Of a stretch of 64,000 nt of DNA, positions 36,573 through 47,737 are shown piece after piece. A model generated the notes under the pieces. That model was not told the origin of the DNA. It saw nothing but the letters and a program-made list of their open reading frames with translations, and searched no databases. Source of the stretch: Macrotrachela quadricornifera (Eukaryota; Rotifera; Eurotatoria; Philodinida; Philodinidae); NCBI GenBank assembly GCA_022393335.1, contig JAJEKB010018659.1, positions 1-64,000 of the forward strand. Direction: 5' to 3'. The position numbers and the translations under genes were made by a program. Numbering within the stretch: the first letter of the stretch is position 1; the number at the start of each line of letters is the position of its first letter.

Positions 36573-37209
36573 ATGCAGAGCCAACAAGAGCAAAAAATCA
36601 TCGGTAACCTCCAGTCATGTATCTTCTATTTGGCGAGACATTTCGAATCTTGCTTGTCGTAGACGGATATGAATCAGCATTTACCAACATGAACATCAGT
36701 GGTACGACGTTCCTTGATCGGGTACTTAAATATTACTAAATTAACTACTTACACAAGGAATGCTTCTTCTCCCGCTTTCTTCCCGTGCAGTCGGTCTCAT
36801 TACCAGCTATCAAAGAGGAAGAGAAAGACCATCTTGAACAAAGACAAGAAACAGAGGTTGTTGTGAACCTTGACGATTGGATGCGATGCTGTGGTCTTCT
36901 CGACCGACATGAGGTAAGTTCGTAACGAGATGCAGCAATCAGTCGGCCACAAGCTGTTCATTTTCGCGGTGAATTATTTCTTTCTCATAGGTAGAGAAGT
37001 TTCAGCATCATTCATCTGAAGTATATGCACAGATAGATCTGACTCAACAACAGCAAGAGTTCGAAGAAGAGAAGGAAGCAGAACACAACAAGGCACAGAC
37101 ACCATCGAAACATCATGCCGAAGAAGCAGCTCGAGAAGAACACGAGGAAGAGGAAGAGTTTCAAAAGCTCTGGATGCAATGGCTAAATCAGCTAGATTAT
37201 GATCTCTGA
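36573..37209 (+). pseudogene. Glu-rich coiled-coil ORF with intron(s)
   Basis: Exon sequence ends ...RCCGLLDRHE at 36913, then a GTAAGT donor (36914) and a TTTCTCATAG acceptor (36990). It continues in frame as VEKFQHHSSEVYAQIDLTQQ and a long charged helix (EFEEEKEAEHNKAQ..., EEEEEFQKLWMQWLNQLDYD) to TGA at 37209. An upstream exon from ATG 36573 (MQSQQEQKIIGNLQSC) has one TAG, and a CGTGCAG acceptor sits at about 36791. The heptad-like E/Q/K-rich segment predicts a coiled coil. Putative structural coiled-coil ORFs are part of the known Terminon repertoire. Exon limits upstream of 36791 are uncertain. Confidence 0.45.
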
Positions 37210-39790
37210 CTATGGACACGTGTTGAAGAACCACTGCGCGATTTCCTCACTGGTGAAAGTTGGTCTTCATTGAGGCTTGAACTGACACATTTCTATCTGC
37301 ACATGTTCATACTGTTAATCTCTATTTCGAAATAAGAATACGTCGATTTTTGAAAGAAACATTCTACGTATATAGACTAGCCGTTTCTTTTTGTAGATTT
37401 GAATCTTTTCTACGATAGATTATTGATTTCAAGTATGAACACGAGCGATAGTAACAATGTAATTGAAGAGACTGTGAGACGGAAGGCTCCAGATCGTTCA
37501 TTTGAATCGATTTCATCAACACAAGTTTTGATTGAAACCGAACAGATTTCGAATAACAATGACAAACATGGAACAAAAAAGAAAAAATGTCGCGGTGATC
37601 GAAAAGCACAACGTATCAGAAGAAGAGAACGTCGTCAACATCTGAAAGCAAACCATTTGGATCAGGATGTCATCATGATAGCGAATCAAGATGATGATTT
37701 GAGAGGAGAAGAAGAAGAAGAAGAACGACTTCAAGTACGCTTCAAGCTTATTTCAATGCGAAAATAGTTTCCACCGATGCCTTTTCACTTCTTGTAGGCG
37801 TGCCCATTCGATGAGCAATATCAAACGAGATCAGGCGTTAAACGTAAACTTCAGGATGTAAAAAACGACAACATAAATGTCAACCAATCGGTTAGTCAGT
37901 TGTCGATATCATAACAACATTCAAAGAAGTTAACAGCAACCACTTATCATACAAACAATGAAATATCAACAAATGCCAGTGACCATCATCAACAAGAGCA
38001 TCATGATTTCCCAGCTGCCGATTACGTTTCGAAGTTCAAACCACTTTATTTACAAGTTGGCGATGCAGCCTTTAGAGAGGTGCTGTCAAATGCAACTAAA
38101 GATGCCGATCAAACTGTGCGATGTCTAGATACAAAGGAAAAACTTCAGTTTGTTCGTCAGATGGCACGAATGATCAGCCATTTGTAGTACATCGATTTGC
38201 AACAGCATTCATGGCAAGATTACTGTGACATCGGTCTAAGAGAAGGTGTGTGGGCACCACGACTATGAAAATCTGATGCCAAACAATATCAGACATGTCG
38301 AACTTATCGTTTTCCCAAACACGTCATTGAGAGGCGTCAAAAAACACTTCAGTCTCAGTTTCGACGCACCGACAGTGAAATGCAACAATACATGGTCAAG
38401 TTTCAACAGAATGCACAACAATGGGAACCGTCCTTCGATCCTAAGATCTTGTTAAATATTATTGGTGAACTAGTCAGAAAAAGTCAAGATCGATTGAGAC
38501 GAGAAGTGAATTATAAACAGCAGATGTTGGCATTGAACTGAGCTGATCGGCACACAATTGCTCAATTCCATCGCTTACAACCCACCGACGAACAGATTTG
38601 ACTAAATCAAATGTTCGACGTGTGCGTGGACGCATTCTCTCTGTTATATCTAGACTCATCTAGCGAAAGTAATTTGGGAGGCAACAGCCAATGAACTGAA
38701 GATGAAAGATTACCAAGAGATTCTTCGTAAAAGAATCTATATCAAACGACTACCGAGTGCAATTGATGGAGTCATCAACCAAACTGTTGATCCCATTCAG
38801 CTTCTTCTCGCTAATCCAATGCTTGACAACGATCAACGTACTAGTCCAGCATCCTCTTGTTCAAAGACGATTACACAGTATAAGTTTGATCTGATGTGTT
38901 TGAATCTGGACATTCTTCAGAATATTCAACGTGGGTATCGACAACTACTAGTAACTTTGAAAGATAGATTCGTTCAGGCTAGCTGTCCAGAATCATTCAG
39001 ACAGGCCGTAGAAGATCGTCAAACAGCTATGCGAATACGTCACGAAGTCTATCTGAAACAAACTGGATACTTTTTTCGACGAAGCTCCGACAGCAGTGAC
39101 GAACGAATAAAGAAGTGTATTCGTCGTCGTCGGAGCAACCAATCACTTATCGACAAAACAATTACTGCTTCATCACCCTTTCTTGAAGTCGACTTGAAGT
39201 TAAAACTAGCACAAATGTCCATGTTGATAAATGGTTTCAAATATATCATACCGTGTCAAAGTCGATTTTCTCGTCGTAGTGTGAATGAAGTTCTAAGTGA
39301 ACAATATCAACAAATATCTGCAGTTGTCAAAGATTGTCTAAAAGATCATCGGATACCAACCAACGATGAACGCACAAAACGAATATTTTCCGAATTGGAG
39401 ATTCTGATACATGAACTGCAGTCGAGAACAATCTCCAGTCGGTTAACAAGACGCGCTCAACATGAGCATCAAATCGTTCGAAGTATCCAACGAGTTCTAC
39501 ATCAACGACCCGATATTGTCCTACGACGAACGGATAAGAATAAAGTCTTCTATATTGGCAGAGCCACTGATTTTGAGCGAAAAGCCGAAGAATATATGTT
39601 GAAAACGCAAGCCTACGAGGAAATTACAAATGGTCGTTCTCCTCTAATGGACCTTTTGAATAGTGTACAAACTTTACTTGATCATCTTCTCACAAAGAAA
39701 GCTCTAAAAAAGAATCTATACGATAACTTGTGTCCAAAAGATGACATTGTAGAGTTGGGTCATTATTATGGTCTCCCTAAACCACACAAA

Positions 39791-39843
39791 GTCAGTTGTT
39801 TGTTTCGGTGAACTTATTCTCTGTGACGTTCTTTTTCTTCTAG
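39791..39843 (+). other. Spliceosomal intron in Athena RT
   Basis: 53 bp, GTCAGT to TTCTTCTAG. Removal joins ...LPKPHK to PGKPLRPII..., restoring the conserved PLE core without frame loss. The intron contains an in-frame stop, so the RT needs splicing. Confidence 0.85.
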
Positions 39844-40346
39844 CCTGGGAAACCCTTACGCCCGATCATTGCATGTATATATGCGCCAGCAACGATGATA
39901 TCGAAGTTTTTGCATGATCTTTTAGCACCGATATATATGAAAGTGACCCGTAAATACACATTCATCAATGATATTGATGTCATCAGAGCGTTAGAAAAAT
40001 ATGTGGCAGATGGCCATTTGAGATCAACTACAAAATTTATTATTATTGATGTAGAAAATCTCTACACAATGATACCACGAGAAGGTGCACTGACAGCATT
40101 GGCTGAATTTTGTATTAAATATTCGTATCAAGGCAAAATTGGAACGTTGACAATCGATCATATCATGAAAATGGCTCGCTTAATATTGGATACAAACTGT
40201 TTTGCGTACAACAACAAATACTATCGACAAACTCGTGGTGGAGCAATGGGTTCAGCATTCACACAAGTATTGGCAAATATCTACTTGTTTCAGTGGGAAC
40301 AAGATTTGATTCGGCATCAGGAAAGACATCAGGAAATTTACGGAAG

Positions 40347-40403
40347 GTGAGTGATAGATTCTCGAAGGTGCAGCCACCTGATGGTCTCTCTTCTTTGATG
40401 TAG
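40347..40403 (+). other. Spliceosomal intron in Athena RT beside the YIDD box
   Basis: 57 bp, GTGAGT to TTTGATGTAG. Removal joins ...EIYG(R) to YIDDIF at an AG/A codon split and keeps the frame. It lies a few codons before the catalytic Asp pair. Confidence 0.88.
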
Positions 40404-40754
40404 ATATATCGACGATATTTTCATGTCTACGAATGAAACTATTGAGCGAATTAATGCCCAATTGGAGACAGCAGAAAGTAAAGATGTGAATATACGAATC
40501 GATCCCACAATGGCTACATCTGCTCACTTTCTCGATATCTCGTTTACCAATGACAATGGTCGTCTGAGAACAACAATCTATCATAAGCCAACTACTGAGC
40601 CATACATTCTGCCCTATACATCTGATCATCCACGGCATATTCATCACAATATTCCATATGCAGCATTATCACATGCAGGTCGTCTGTGTTCCCATGTGAG
40701 TGATTTTGAAGCAGAACGGATCCGAATTGATGTGTCATTATTATTGAATGGTTA

Positions 40755-41266
40755 CACTCTAAAAAAAATAGGAGCTTTACCGAACCCCTAAAAAAGGTTC
40801 GGTAGATGTGGAAAAGATTGGAAATATGTTGAAAGATTGAAAAAACGAATAAAAAAATCTACGAAACCTTTAAAGGATCTTCCCGTGTGCCCAAGGGAAG
40901 AACCTTTTTTCCTCGAAACCTTTTTAAGTTCCGTAGACCAGAAAAAAGGTTTCGTAGGCAAATACGAAACTGGGAAAGTTTCGTATTGTATATAATGGTT
41001 TTATACGAAACGCCATACGAAACCATGAGGTTTAATACAAAACTTTCCCAGTTTCGTATTTGCCTACGAAACCTTTTTTCTGGTCTACGGAACTTTAAAA
41101 GGTTTCGAGGAAAAAAGGTTCTTCCCTTGGGCACACGGGAAGATCCTTTAAAGGTTTCGTAGATTTTTTTATTCGTTTTTTCAATCTTTCAACATATTTC
41201 CAATCATTTCCACATCTACCGAACCTTTTTTAGGGGTTCGGTAAAGCTCCTATTTTTTTTAGAGTG
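40755..41266. mobile_element. 512-bp palindromic MITE with TA duplication, inside the RT gene
   Basis: The ends are CACTCTAAAAAAAATAGGAGC and its complement, flanked by TA on both sides (40753-40754 and 41267-41268). The whole element is a near-perfect inverted repeat of two arms of about 240 bp, hence the mirror ORFs on both strands. Taking it out with one TA restores the RT frame (LLLNGY then PPYFVSKRFERF). The TA duplication points to mobilisation by a Tc1/mariner-type transposase. Confidence 0.92.
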
Positions 41267-41918
41267 TACCCACCGTACTTCGTGTCGAAACGATTCGAGC
41301 GCTTCCTCCAACTCTATGACACAATACTTATGTATGGATGAGTTTAATGAACACAATTATCAACATTTGCATCGAATGTTATTGTATCAACGAACACGAC
41401 GCGAGAAAAGCCTGGATGTCTTTATGCGAGATTCGGTGCACAGGCCAGCTCTATTAGAACAGAAAATATGGAACAAGAACGAGCTGTATCCACGGTATCT
41501 CTACGATCGTGGACTGGCCGCTGATATACCGACAAAACTGTATCGCTGGTGGAAGAAGTACTTTGGTTTCGATGAATCGCCATTGCAAGATATCAAAATC
41601 CACTCGTTGGCCGATACAAATCCAACTCTCAAAACATTCTTCATACGTAAAAAACTCGCGAGAGAGTTTCTAGCTAAGAAAGACACGTCATGAAAATCAG
41701 CTGTTCATATACTATGTGTGCAGTACGCTACTTGTACTGATAAATAGTACTTACTCCAGAAAAAACGTCATATCGCGAGTATTCTATATTTGAAAACAAA
41801 CAAGGCCATAATTCTTGGAAAAAAGTATCGTCATAGCGCAAACGAATTGCGAAACCAACGGCCATTCGAAATTCACCGAATCCTTCAAAAACATTCCAGA
41901 TATAGTCGATTTCCACAC

Positions 41919-41983
41919 ATTCCAAAGTTGCCTGATGAGTCCCTTAAGCAAGGACGAAACGCGTCGCGATAGCTTTTTGGAAT
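41919..41983 (+). ncRNA. Type I hammerhead ribozyme of the Terminon 3' end
   Basis: The core CTGATGA (41932-41938) is followed by stem II GTCC/GGAC (41939-41942 with 41952-41955, 9-nt loop), then GAAA (41956-41959). A short stem III CGC/GCG has a GUC loop. The predicted cleavage site is after A41971 (...GATA/GCTTT). Stem I pairs ATTCCAAAG and GC before the core with GC and TTTTTGGAAT after the site, with a small internal loop. All core positions agree with the hammerhead consensus; an extra A sits beside stem III. Hammerheads are known in Penelope-like elements and next to the C-rich 3' repeats of Terminons. Here the C-rich tract starts 9 bp after stem I. Confidence 0.88.
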
Positions 41984-41991
41984 TTACCTGT

Positions 41992-42086
41992 GAAACTCAC
42001 CCTCATCCTCACACCTCACCCTCACCCTCACCCTCACACCTCACCCTCACCCTTACCCTCACACCTCACCCTCACCCTCACCCCCC
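41992..42086 (+). repeat. C-rich telomere-like tract (ACCCTC / ACACCTC units)
   Basis: After GAAACTCAC the sequence is about 85 bp of CCCTCA and ACACCTC units, ending CACCCCCC. The complementary strand reads TGAGGG and TGTGAGG, a telomere-like G-rich repeat. In the Terminon model, C-rich repeats at the RNA 3' end pair with the G-rich overhang at a chromosome end and let the RT prime there. The tract sits directly behind a hammerhead on the same strand as the RT. It could alternatively be a captured internal telomere, but the order hammerhead-tract argues for the retroelement end. Confidence 0.88.
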
Positions 42087-42631
42087 GATACGGACTTCTG
42101 TCTACTTACATCTTCTCTTACATTCCGCAATTATTCGGCTTCATTCTATTCGTTTCACCGTCAACACTCTACCGGACAGAGTTCATTGACACATCCATTG
42201 CGAAACGATTGAGAACATATCGATGCTTTTGAGCTCTGAACCAAGTCCATGCGGGTGGATGAGAAGAAAACCGAAACGAGGACATCTTCGCTGATCGTTG
42301 TTGTTCGAGTTCGAGAGAGAAATAGAAAGGATGCAGCACTCACTACATCTAGCTTTGCCCGAAAGAGTCGTAAGAATGTTTTCGTAATCGATCGTCGGCC
42401 TTCTCTTAGTTCGTCACTGCTCGAGAAATGGCAATATTGACATGAAATGTGCTATTTGATCAAATGAGTAGAGAGAAATAGAGACAAGCACGTTTGTCAT
42501 CCTCCGAGTTTGATGATAAAATGCATGATGAACATGTTCAAACACGTCAGCGTCGACAAATCGTTGTTTAGTTCCTAGCAATGATCATAGAAGTTGTGCT
42601 TCGATAGAACTTGAGAAGCATTGCACATTAG
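42087..42631. other. Spacer between Terminon 3' end and receptor gene
   Basis: No supported gene. It should contain the receptor promoter, but no TATA-like element is clear. Short ORFs here are not convincing. Confidence 0.35.
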
Positions 42632-45600
42632 ATGATACTTCATCGTCTATTTCAGAAAATGATCAGAATTCTGTTCATTTTTCATCTGTTTTCAACTTTT
42701 GAAGGATCCTTTCATTTGTACGATACCAAAGTGCCGAAGAATCTTGATTATCGAGATTGTCTCTATTCATTGATGTTAGACAGCACTATATATGAATGGC
42801 AGCTGGTCCCCTACTGCATTCGGAACAGTGGACAAACTGCCGATGATGATGGAAACGAATGTGATGATGGAGCTGGTTACCTATTCGAACAGCTGAAGAG
42901 GAAGAATATTACTAGTCCTCATCTATACAGATGGAATGCGCCCATCGACATCATTAATGACTATGAGAAGTATCTCACTGGTGCGGATGATTTATCTTTG
43001 GCCAATCATCACTACTTTAACTGTTCAGGGAATTCGTTCGGCACTCGGTGCCAATATTCGTTCGATGAAAGAGATGAGAGGGCGACATTCGATGAAATAA
43101 TCGTGTCTCAATTCGAAAGAAAACAGTCACTAAGGAACAGTTATAAAATAGTTAATGATTCCTCGATGTTGACATGCTACGATGGACTTCGCTGTCAGTC
43201 AGCAATTTGTCTCGATTGGCGGCAGATTTGCGATCGTACTTTGAATTGTGAGAATGGCGAAGATGAACCCGACGATTGTCTTCTACTGGAAATCAATGAA
43301 TGTCAAAGCGATGAATATCGTTGTGAGCATGGAGCGTGTATTCCGCTAGCGTTTCTGATCGATATCAGCTACGATTGCATGGATTTGAGTGATGAGAGAG
43401 ATCTTGACCGAAACATCTATGGTGATCCTAAGTGCTATCTTTCGTCTACACTTCTCTGTGACTTTCGCTTGGGCAGAGCAAATCATTTTTCATGTCGTGA
43501 CGGAGAGTTTATATCTTTTGATGATGGCAGTAGATCATGCAACAATGGTCATGATCTGTTTCTTCGTCAGAAGATTCTTCTCTCTGCTGCGTCTACCGAT
43601 GGAAATAGTTCAGAAAATCTAAGTTCGGAATGTTGGTTTTTCATGCTGTGTATCACTACTGATGCCAAATACAAAGCGCTCTTTGGTCTTAGTAGCTCTT
43701 CGTGTCAATGTTCAAGCGATTCCGTCAAGCAAGGTCCATGTTGAGCGCATTTTGAAAAGCATTGTCCGGCGTCGGTCGTTTTTCAAACGGGATGGAATCC
43801 TTTATACCCATTCGTTCGACTTCGCTACGACAACACATCAGCTTTTATGAGTCAATCGTGGATCCCGTCCTATATCTGTTATAATCGAAATCGCTGTCCC
43901 AGATTTCCAATCTCTGGCTTCCCACTCAGTGATGGTTTGATGTGCATTGAATCGAAAACAGATGCAAGTCCGCATTCGAAAGGCCAGCTACAGCTACTAT
44001 TTTCTGCTTGCAGTATTCCATACACGCCCTCGTTAGCTGATGATAGACGGTTAGTTTACTGTAATAGATCGATGAAAATCATTTCAAAGCACCGAATGCA
44101 AGACGGTATCATGGATTGTTACTATATGGAAGATAATTTTCCAGGTGATCCATCTGAGGACGAGTTTTGGAGCCGAAAATGCGCTTCTATCTTGCGTACT
44201 CTCAATTTCACTGGTCGTTTCAAATGTCAAACAGCTGATCAATGGGTAGTACGTTCGAAAATGGACAGTGTCGACGGCTGCAGAGATAGGTCGGACACAT
44301 TGTACATCGGTAGTTGCAAAAGTGGATCTGATATTGGGTGTCAGTTTTTTCGGGGCCTTTATTCCCCAGTTGTTTATTATGTCTTTCAAGAAAACTGTGA
44401 TGGCGTTCCGAAGTTGAGTCGACGCCTCGCAGTGAAGAATGAAACGGATGAAACAAGTTGTGAAGAATGGCCAGCAATTCGATGTAACGGTCGTTGGAAT
44501 CTCGTTAACGGTGAGGACGAACTGAATTGTCCAAACACGGTTTTATCCCACATAACCCACGCAGTTTTCAATTGTAGCCCGAGCGAACATTACTGTGCAC
44601 ATCCAAAGACGGGCAAGATGGGCTGTTTAACGAAAGAGCGAGCAGGAGACGGGATTGTTGATTGTTTAGGACGAACAGATGAAAGGACGAGATCGTGTGC
44701 GCTGACAAGATTCCGATCCTTTTTTGACTGTTATAACTATTATACCGTTGATGACGTTTGTGTAGAATTGTCCGATCTTTGTAACGATGAAGCCAACTAT
44801 TGTCATGATGTGGCGAACAAGTTGATGTGTCCATGGATCCAGTATTCCCCATGTGACACTGGACAATTTTTTGCTTGCCAAGATGGAGATTGCATACCAA
44901 GAGAGAGACAGTGCGATAACGTCATCGACTGTCAGCCTCGTGGGGAAGACGAATGGTTCTGTGACCTTTTTATTGTGAAAAGAGCACTGCAATTCTCCTT
45001 GGATAAAGTTGACGATTACCCTCCTGTCGTTAGTCCGCGACACTTCATCAGCAGTCCTATTAATCTTGATTCATCCACATCATTGCCAATTAACATTTTA
45101 TCCCGAAGTGTCAATCTAGTAGATGATTGGTATTGTAATCGCGGTATCATCGTAAAAAAGAGAAGATCTTCTACGATCGTCTGCCTTTGTCCACCCAGCT
45201 ATTATGGTCCGAGATGTGAATATCAATCCGAACGTGTATTAATTACTGTTCGTATCGATACTTTAGCGAGTCTCAGTGGATATCACAATCAACAGAATGC
45301 TATTCGACTACTTGCGTGTCTGATGCTCGATGGGGCGATTGTTTATTCTGAACAAATCGTACACGCTCGTTTGATGAAACAAATGTTCTATTTGAACTAC
45401 CCACAACCACCGCCGAAATCTCGAGGAAATTGGTACGTTCGTCTCAGCGTATTTTCAGTGACAACGTCGAGGTCGAGTTCAAAGGCTCATGGCTCTTCGA
45501 CGTTCCATTTTCTTTTCTCCCTTACAATCGACTCGTCTTACACTTGACATTGGATAATCAAGACACTTGTCATAGACTCAGTTGTGCTCATGGTAGTTGC

Positions 45601-47511
45601 AAGAAATATATGAATACACCACATCGTGAGTACTGTTCTTGTGAAGAGGGATGGTCAGGTATCCATTGCAACATCACCGTTCGTTGTTCATGTGTCCGAG
45701 GTGGAAAATGTCTCGATGGGATCTGTGTCTGTCCGCTCGGTCGCATCGGTGATGAGTGTCGAGCGTCGTTTGATCCGTGTGCTAACATCACATGTCAAAA
45801 CGGTGGAAGATGTTTCCCATTAGAAGAACGGCAACTGAAGAAATTTACCTGCTCATGTCTCACCGGCTATTACGGTCCTTATTGCGAACATGCTAACGCC
45901 TACGTCGACATTCACTTCTCCGATTCTCTCCATGACTATGGTCATTCATTATCGGCAGCTATCTTTGTCCATTTTCTGGCCTTAGACAACGAGTCACCGG
46001 GCATTTTAGTCACTGAAAACCGTCAGTTGTACAAACAACTTCCGTTGACTGAACCACTTCGTGCTTTCAATCATGGTCAAAAATATTTGTCGACCTTTAT
46101 TGTTCTTCAAATTTTCTTTGAGCCCACCCGTGCCGATTATTACCTAGCTGCGATCATCAAGAGTCAACAAACCAACATCGTGACAACGATCGGCAAGTCG
46201 AATCGATTTCCATACGTCGATGAACTCCTTTTCAATGACACCATCCGAGCATTTCCATTGATGAAAAAAGTGAAATACTACCATCGTGCATGTGAAATGA
46301 GCAATGCCAGCAATTGGTTCCACGATCAAGCTTTTCTTTGTTTCTGCGATCGAGATCGCCAAGCAGACTGTCTCTTTTTTAAGCGAGAAGAAACACTTTG
46401 TGCGAAAGACTACTGCCAAAATAATGGTCGATGTGTAAGGAACGATTTCAATGGAGTATGGGACTTTGGATGTGTTTGCAGTGGATGCGCCTACGGAGCA
46501 CTATGTCAACTGACGACGTCACAGTACACGCTTTCAGTCGATGTGTTGCTCGGGCAAGATATCCTTCCACATGTGCCCTTGACGGAACAGTCCACTTTTA
46601 TTAAAATCGTGCTAACTGCTCTCGTTCTGATGCTGTCACTCGGACTCGTATCGAACGTCTTGTCGTTCTTTACATTTCGACAACCGAAAGTGCAAGAGTT
46701 CGGCTGCGGTGTGTACCTTCTCTGTATGTCTGTGATTGGCCAGTTGAGTTTACTGTTCTTGATCAGTCGCTTTTGCTATCTTTTGAGGACACAGCTGTAT
46801 AGTGTCGATAACCGTTCGGCCGCCCGTTGGAGCTGCATAGGTCTGGAGTACTTTCTCACGGTGTTTTCGATGTTATTCGACTGGTTAACCGCATGTGTAG
46901 CAGTCGAGCGAAGTACCAACATGATCAAAGGTCCCGGATTCAAGAAATCTGACAGCGTCTGGTGGGCGAAACGTGTCGTTCTTCTTCTCGTAGTAGTTGT
47001 CTTGACAAACGCTTGGTATGAGCCATTCATCCATCAGCTGATCGATGATCCTCGAGCGACGATGTTACACACGTGGTGCGTGGTTGCGTTTCCACGAGCG
47101 TGGTTCGGATACTATCGACTAGCGATAATTCTGATCAATCTGACCGTTCCGTGTTCAATAAATCTCGTTGCCACGTTGTTTCTACTACATAGATCCACAC
47201 GAATGAAACAATCGTTCATCACGAAGAGAAATGCGAAGAATTATTTCATAGCATTGAAGAAACAACTGCCTCTTTATGGTAGTCCTTTCGGATTGATTGC
47301 TCTTAGTTTGGTACGACTGATCTTTTCGTTTACCCTGATCTGCATCACTCACTAGTGGCAGAAGTATGTCTATCTCACAGCGTACTTCGTTTCATTCATG
47401 CCAATGATGGGCGTATTTCCAATTTTTGTGCTGCCTTCTAAAACCTACAAAACAGAATATCAAAACTTTATTCAACGAATCAGAGTCAAAATACGAAGAA
47501 TACAGACTTAG
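42632..47511 (+). pseudogene. LDLa/EGF/7TM receptor (GPCR-like), lightly damaged
   Basis: A signal peptide (LFIFHLFSTFEG) leads into a large Cys-rich ectodomain. Class A LDL repeats include CQSAICLDWRQICDRTLNC, CRDGEFISFDDGSRSC and CQDGDCIPRERQCDNVIDC. Several EGF-like modules follow (CAHGSCKKY...CSCEEGWSGIHC, CQNGGRCF...CSCLTGYYGPYC). Then comes a 7TM block from about 46590, with DWLTACVAVERS at the TM3 end and FVLPSKTYKTEY at the C-terminus. It would be a cell-surface receptor; ligand and coupling are unknown. Three defects break one otherwise continuous frame: TGA at 43742-43744, a frame change near 45433-45458, and TAG at 47353-47355, beyond which 52 more codons match the family C-terminus. 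Codon use differs from the AT-rich neighbours. It may be a young pseudogene, or part of the damage may be spliced out. Confidence 0.75.
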
Positions 47512-47670
47512 CCACTGTTTGAGCTTTTAGCAATACTCTTGACGTCGGTAGCGTCTCCACTGATGAATCGAGATTCTTTTGTCTTCTTTGGTGTCCCTTA
47601 CATACGTATGCTAATTGAATGTCGGAGTCAGAGCCAAGAAATAAAAATTGTGGGGGTTGAAGTCGGAGAT

Positions 47671-47689
47671 TCGGGTGGGTGAGTGAGTT
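47671..47689 (-). repeat. C-rich tail behind hammerhead A (minus strand)
   Basis: On the minus strand the hammerhead is followed by AACTCACTCACCCACCCGAA. The AACTCAC lead is the same word found before the C-rich tract at 41992 and 49969. The tract is short and eroded. Confidence 0.6.
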
Positions 47690-47737
47690 ACCACTACCTA
47701 GATTTCACTAGACTCTCAATCTAGATCATCAGGTGGT
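47690..47737 (-). ncRNA. Hammerhead ribozyme A (type I, minimal stem III)
   Basis: On the minus strand: ACCAC (stem I), CUGAUGA, stem II CUAGA/UCUAG with a U-U closing mismatch and UUGAGAG loop, GAAA, a 3-bp stem III (AUC UA GGU), A17, then GUGGU (stem I). All core bases are intact. Three-base-pair stem III with a tiny loop is characteristic of retroelement hammerheads, which often work as dimers. It follows gene unit A by about 550 bp. Confidence 0.8.

Larger units (their letters stand above)
37399..41693 (+). pseudogene. Athena-type Penelope-like reverse transcriptase with spliceosomal introns
   Basis: The N-terminal part (37399-38700) is Lys/Glu-rich and then matches the Athena lead-in pattern (WEPSFDPKILLNIIGELVRK, DRLRREVNYKQQML), with several in-frame TGA/TAG. 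The main frame from 38702 gives VFYIGRATDFERKAEEYM and LGHYYGLPKPHK. An intron (39791-39843) follows, then PGKPLRPIIA, motif A (IIIDVENLYTMIP), RGGAMGSAFTQVLAN, a second intron (40347-40403) and the catalytic YIDDIF. The thumb continues to ISLLLNGY-like text at 40750, where a MITE (40755-41266) splits the gene. After it the frame resumes and, with one more shift near 41340, ends at 41693. Sequence beyond YIDD is co-linear with the RT at 23-24.7 kb. As it stands it is inactive (MITE, stops). Downstream lie a hammerhead and C-rich repeats. Confidence 0.85.
32646..42086 (+). mobile_element. Terminon-like retroelement unit (5' boundary unknown)
   Basis: Co-oriented ORFs (unknown ORF, two DEDD exonucleases, a coiled-coil ORF, Athena RT), then a hammerhead, then C-rich repeats, make up the layout described for bdelloid Terminons. 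The 3' end is well defined at about 42086. The 5' limit is set only at the first co-oriented ORF and could lie further left. The unit is internally damaged and not autonomous now. A host-type receptor gene follows after 550 bp, fitting the reported capture of host genes between units. Confidence 0.75.

Noticed and set aside
40370..40385. CACCTGATGGT inside the RT intron as a hammerhead start
   Set aside because: It lacks GAAA at any suitable distance and is better explained as intron sequence.
40859..41162. Two 91-codon ORFs on opposite strands with nearly the same protein
   Set aside because: They are mirror readings of the palindromic MITE arms, not genes.
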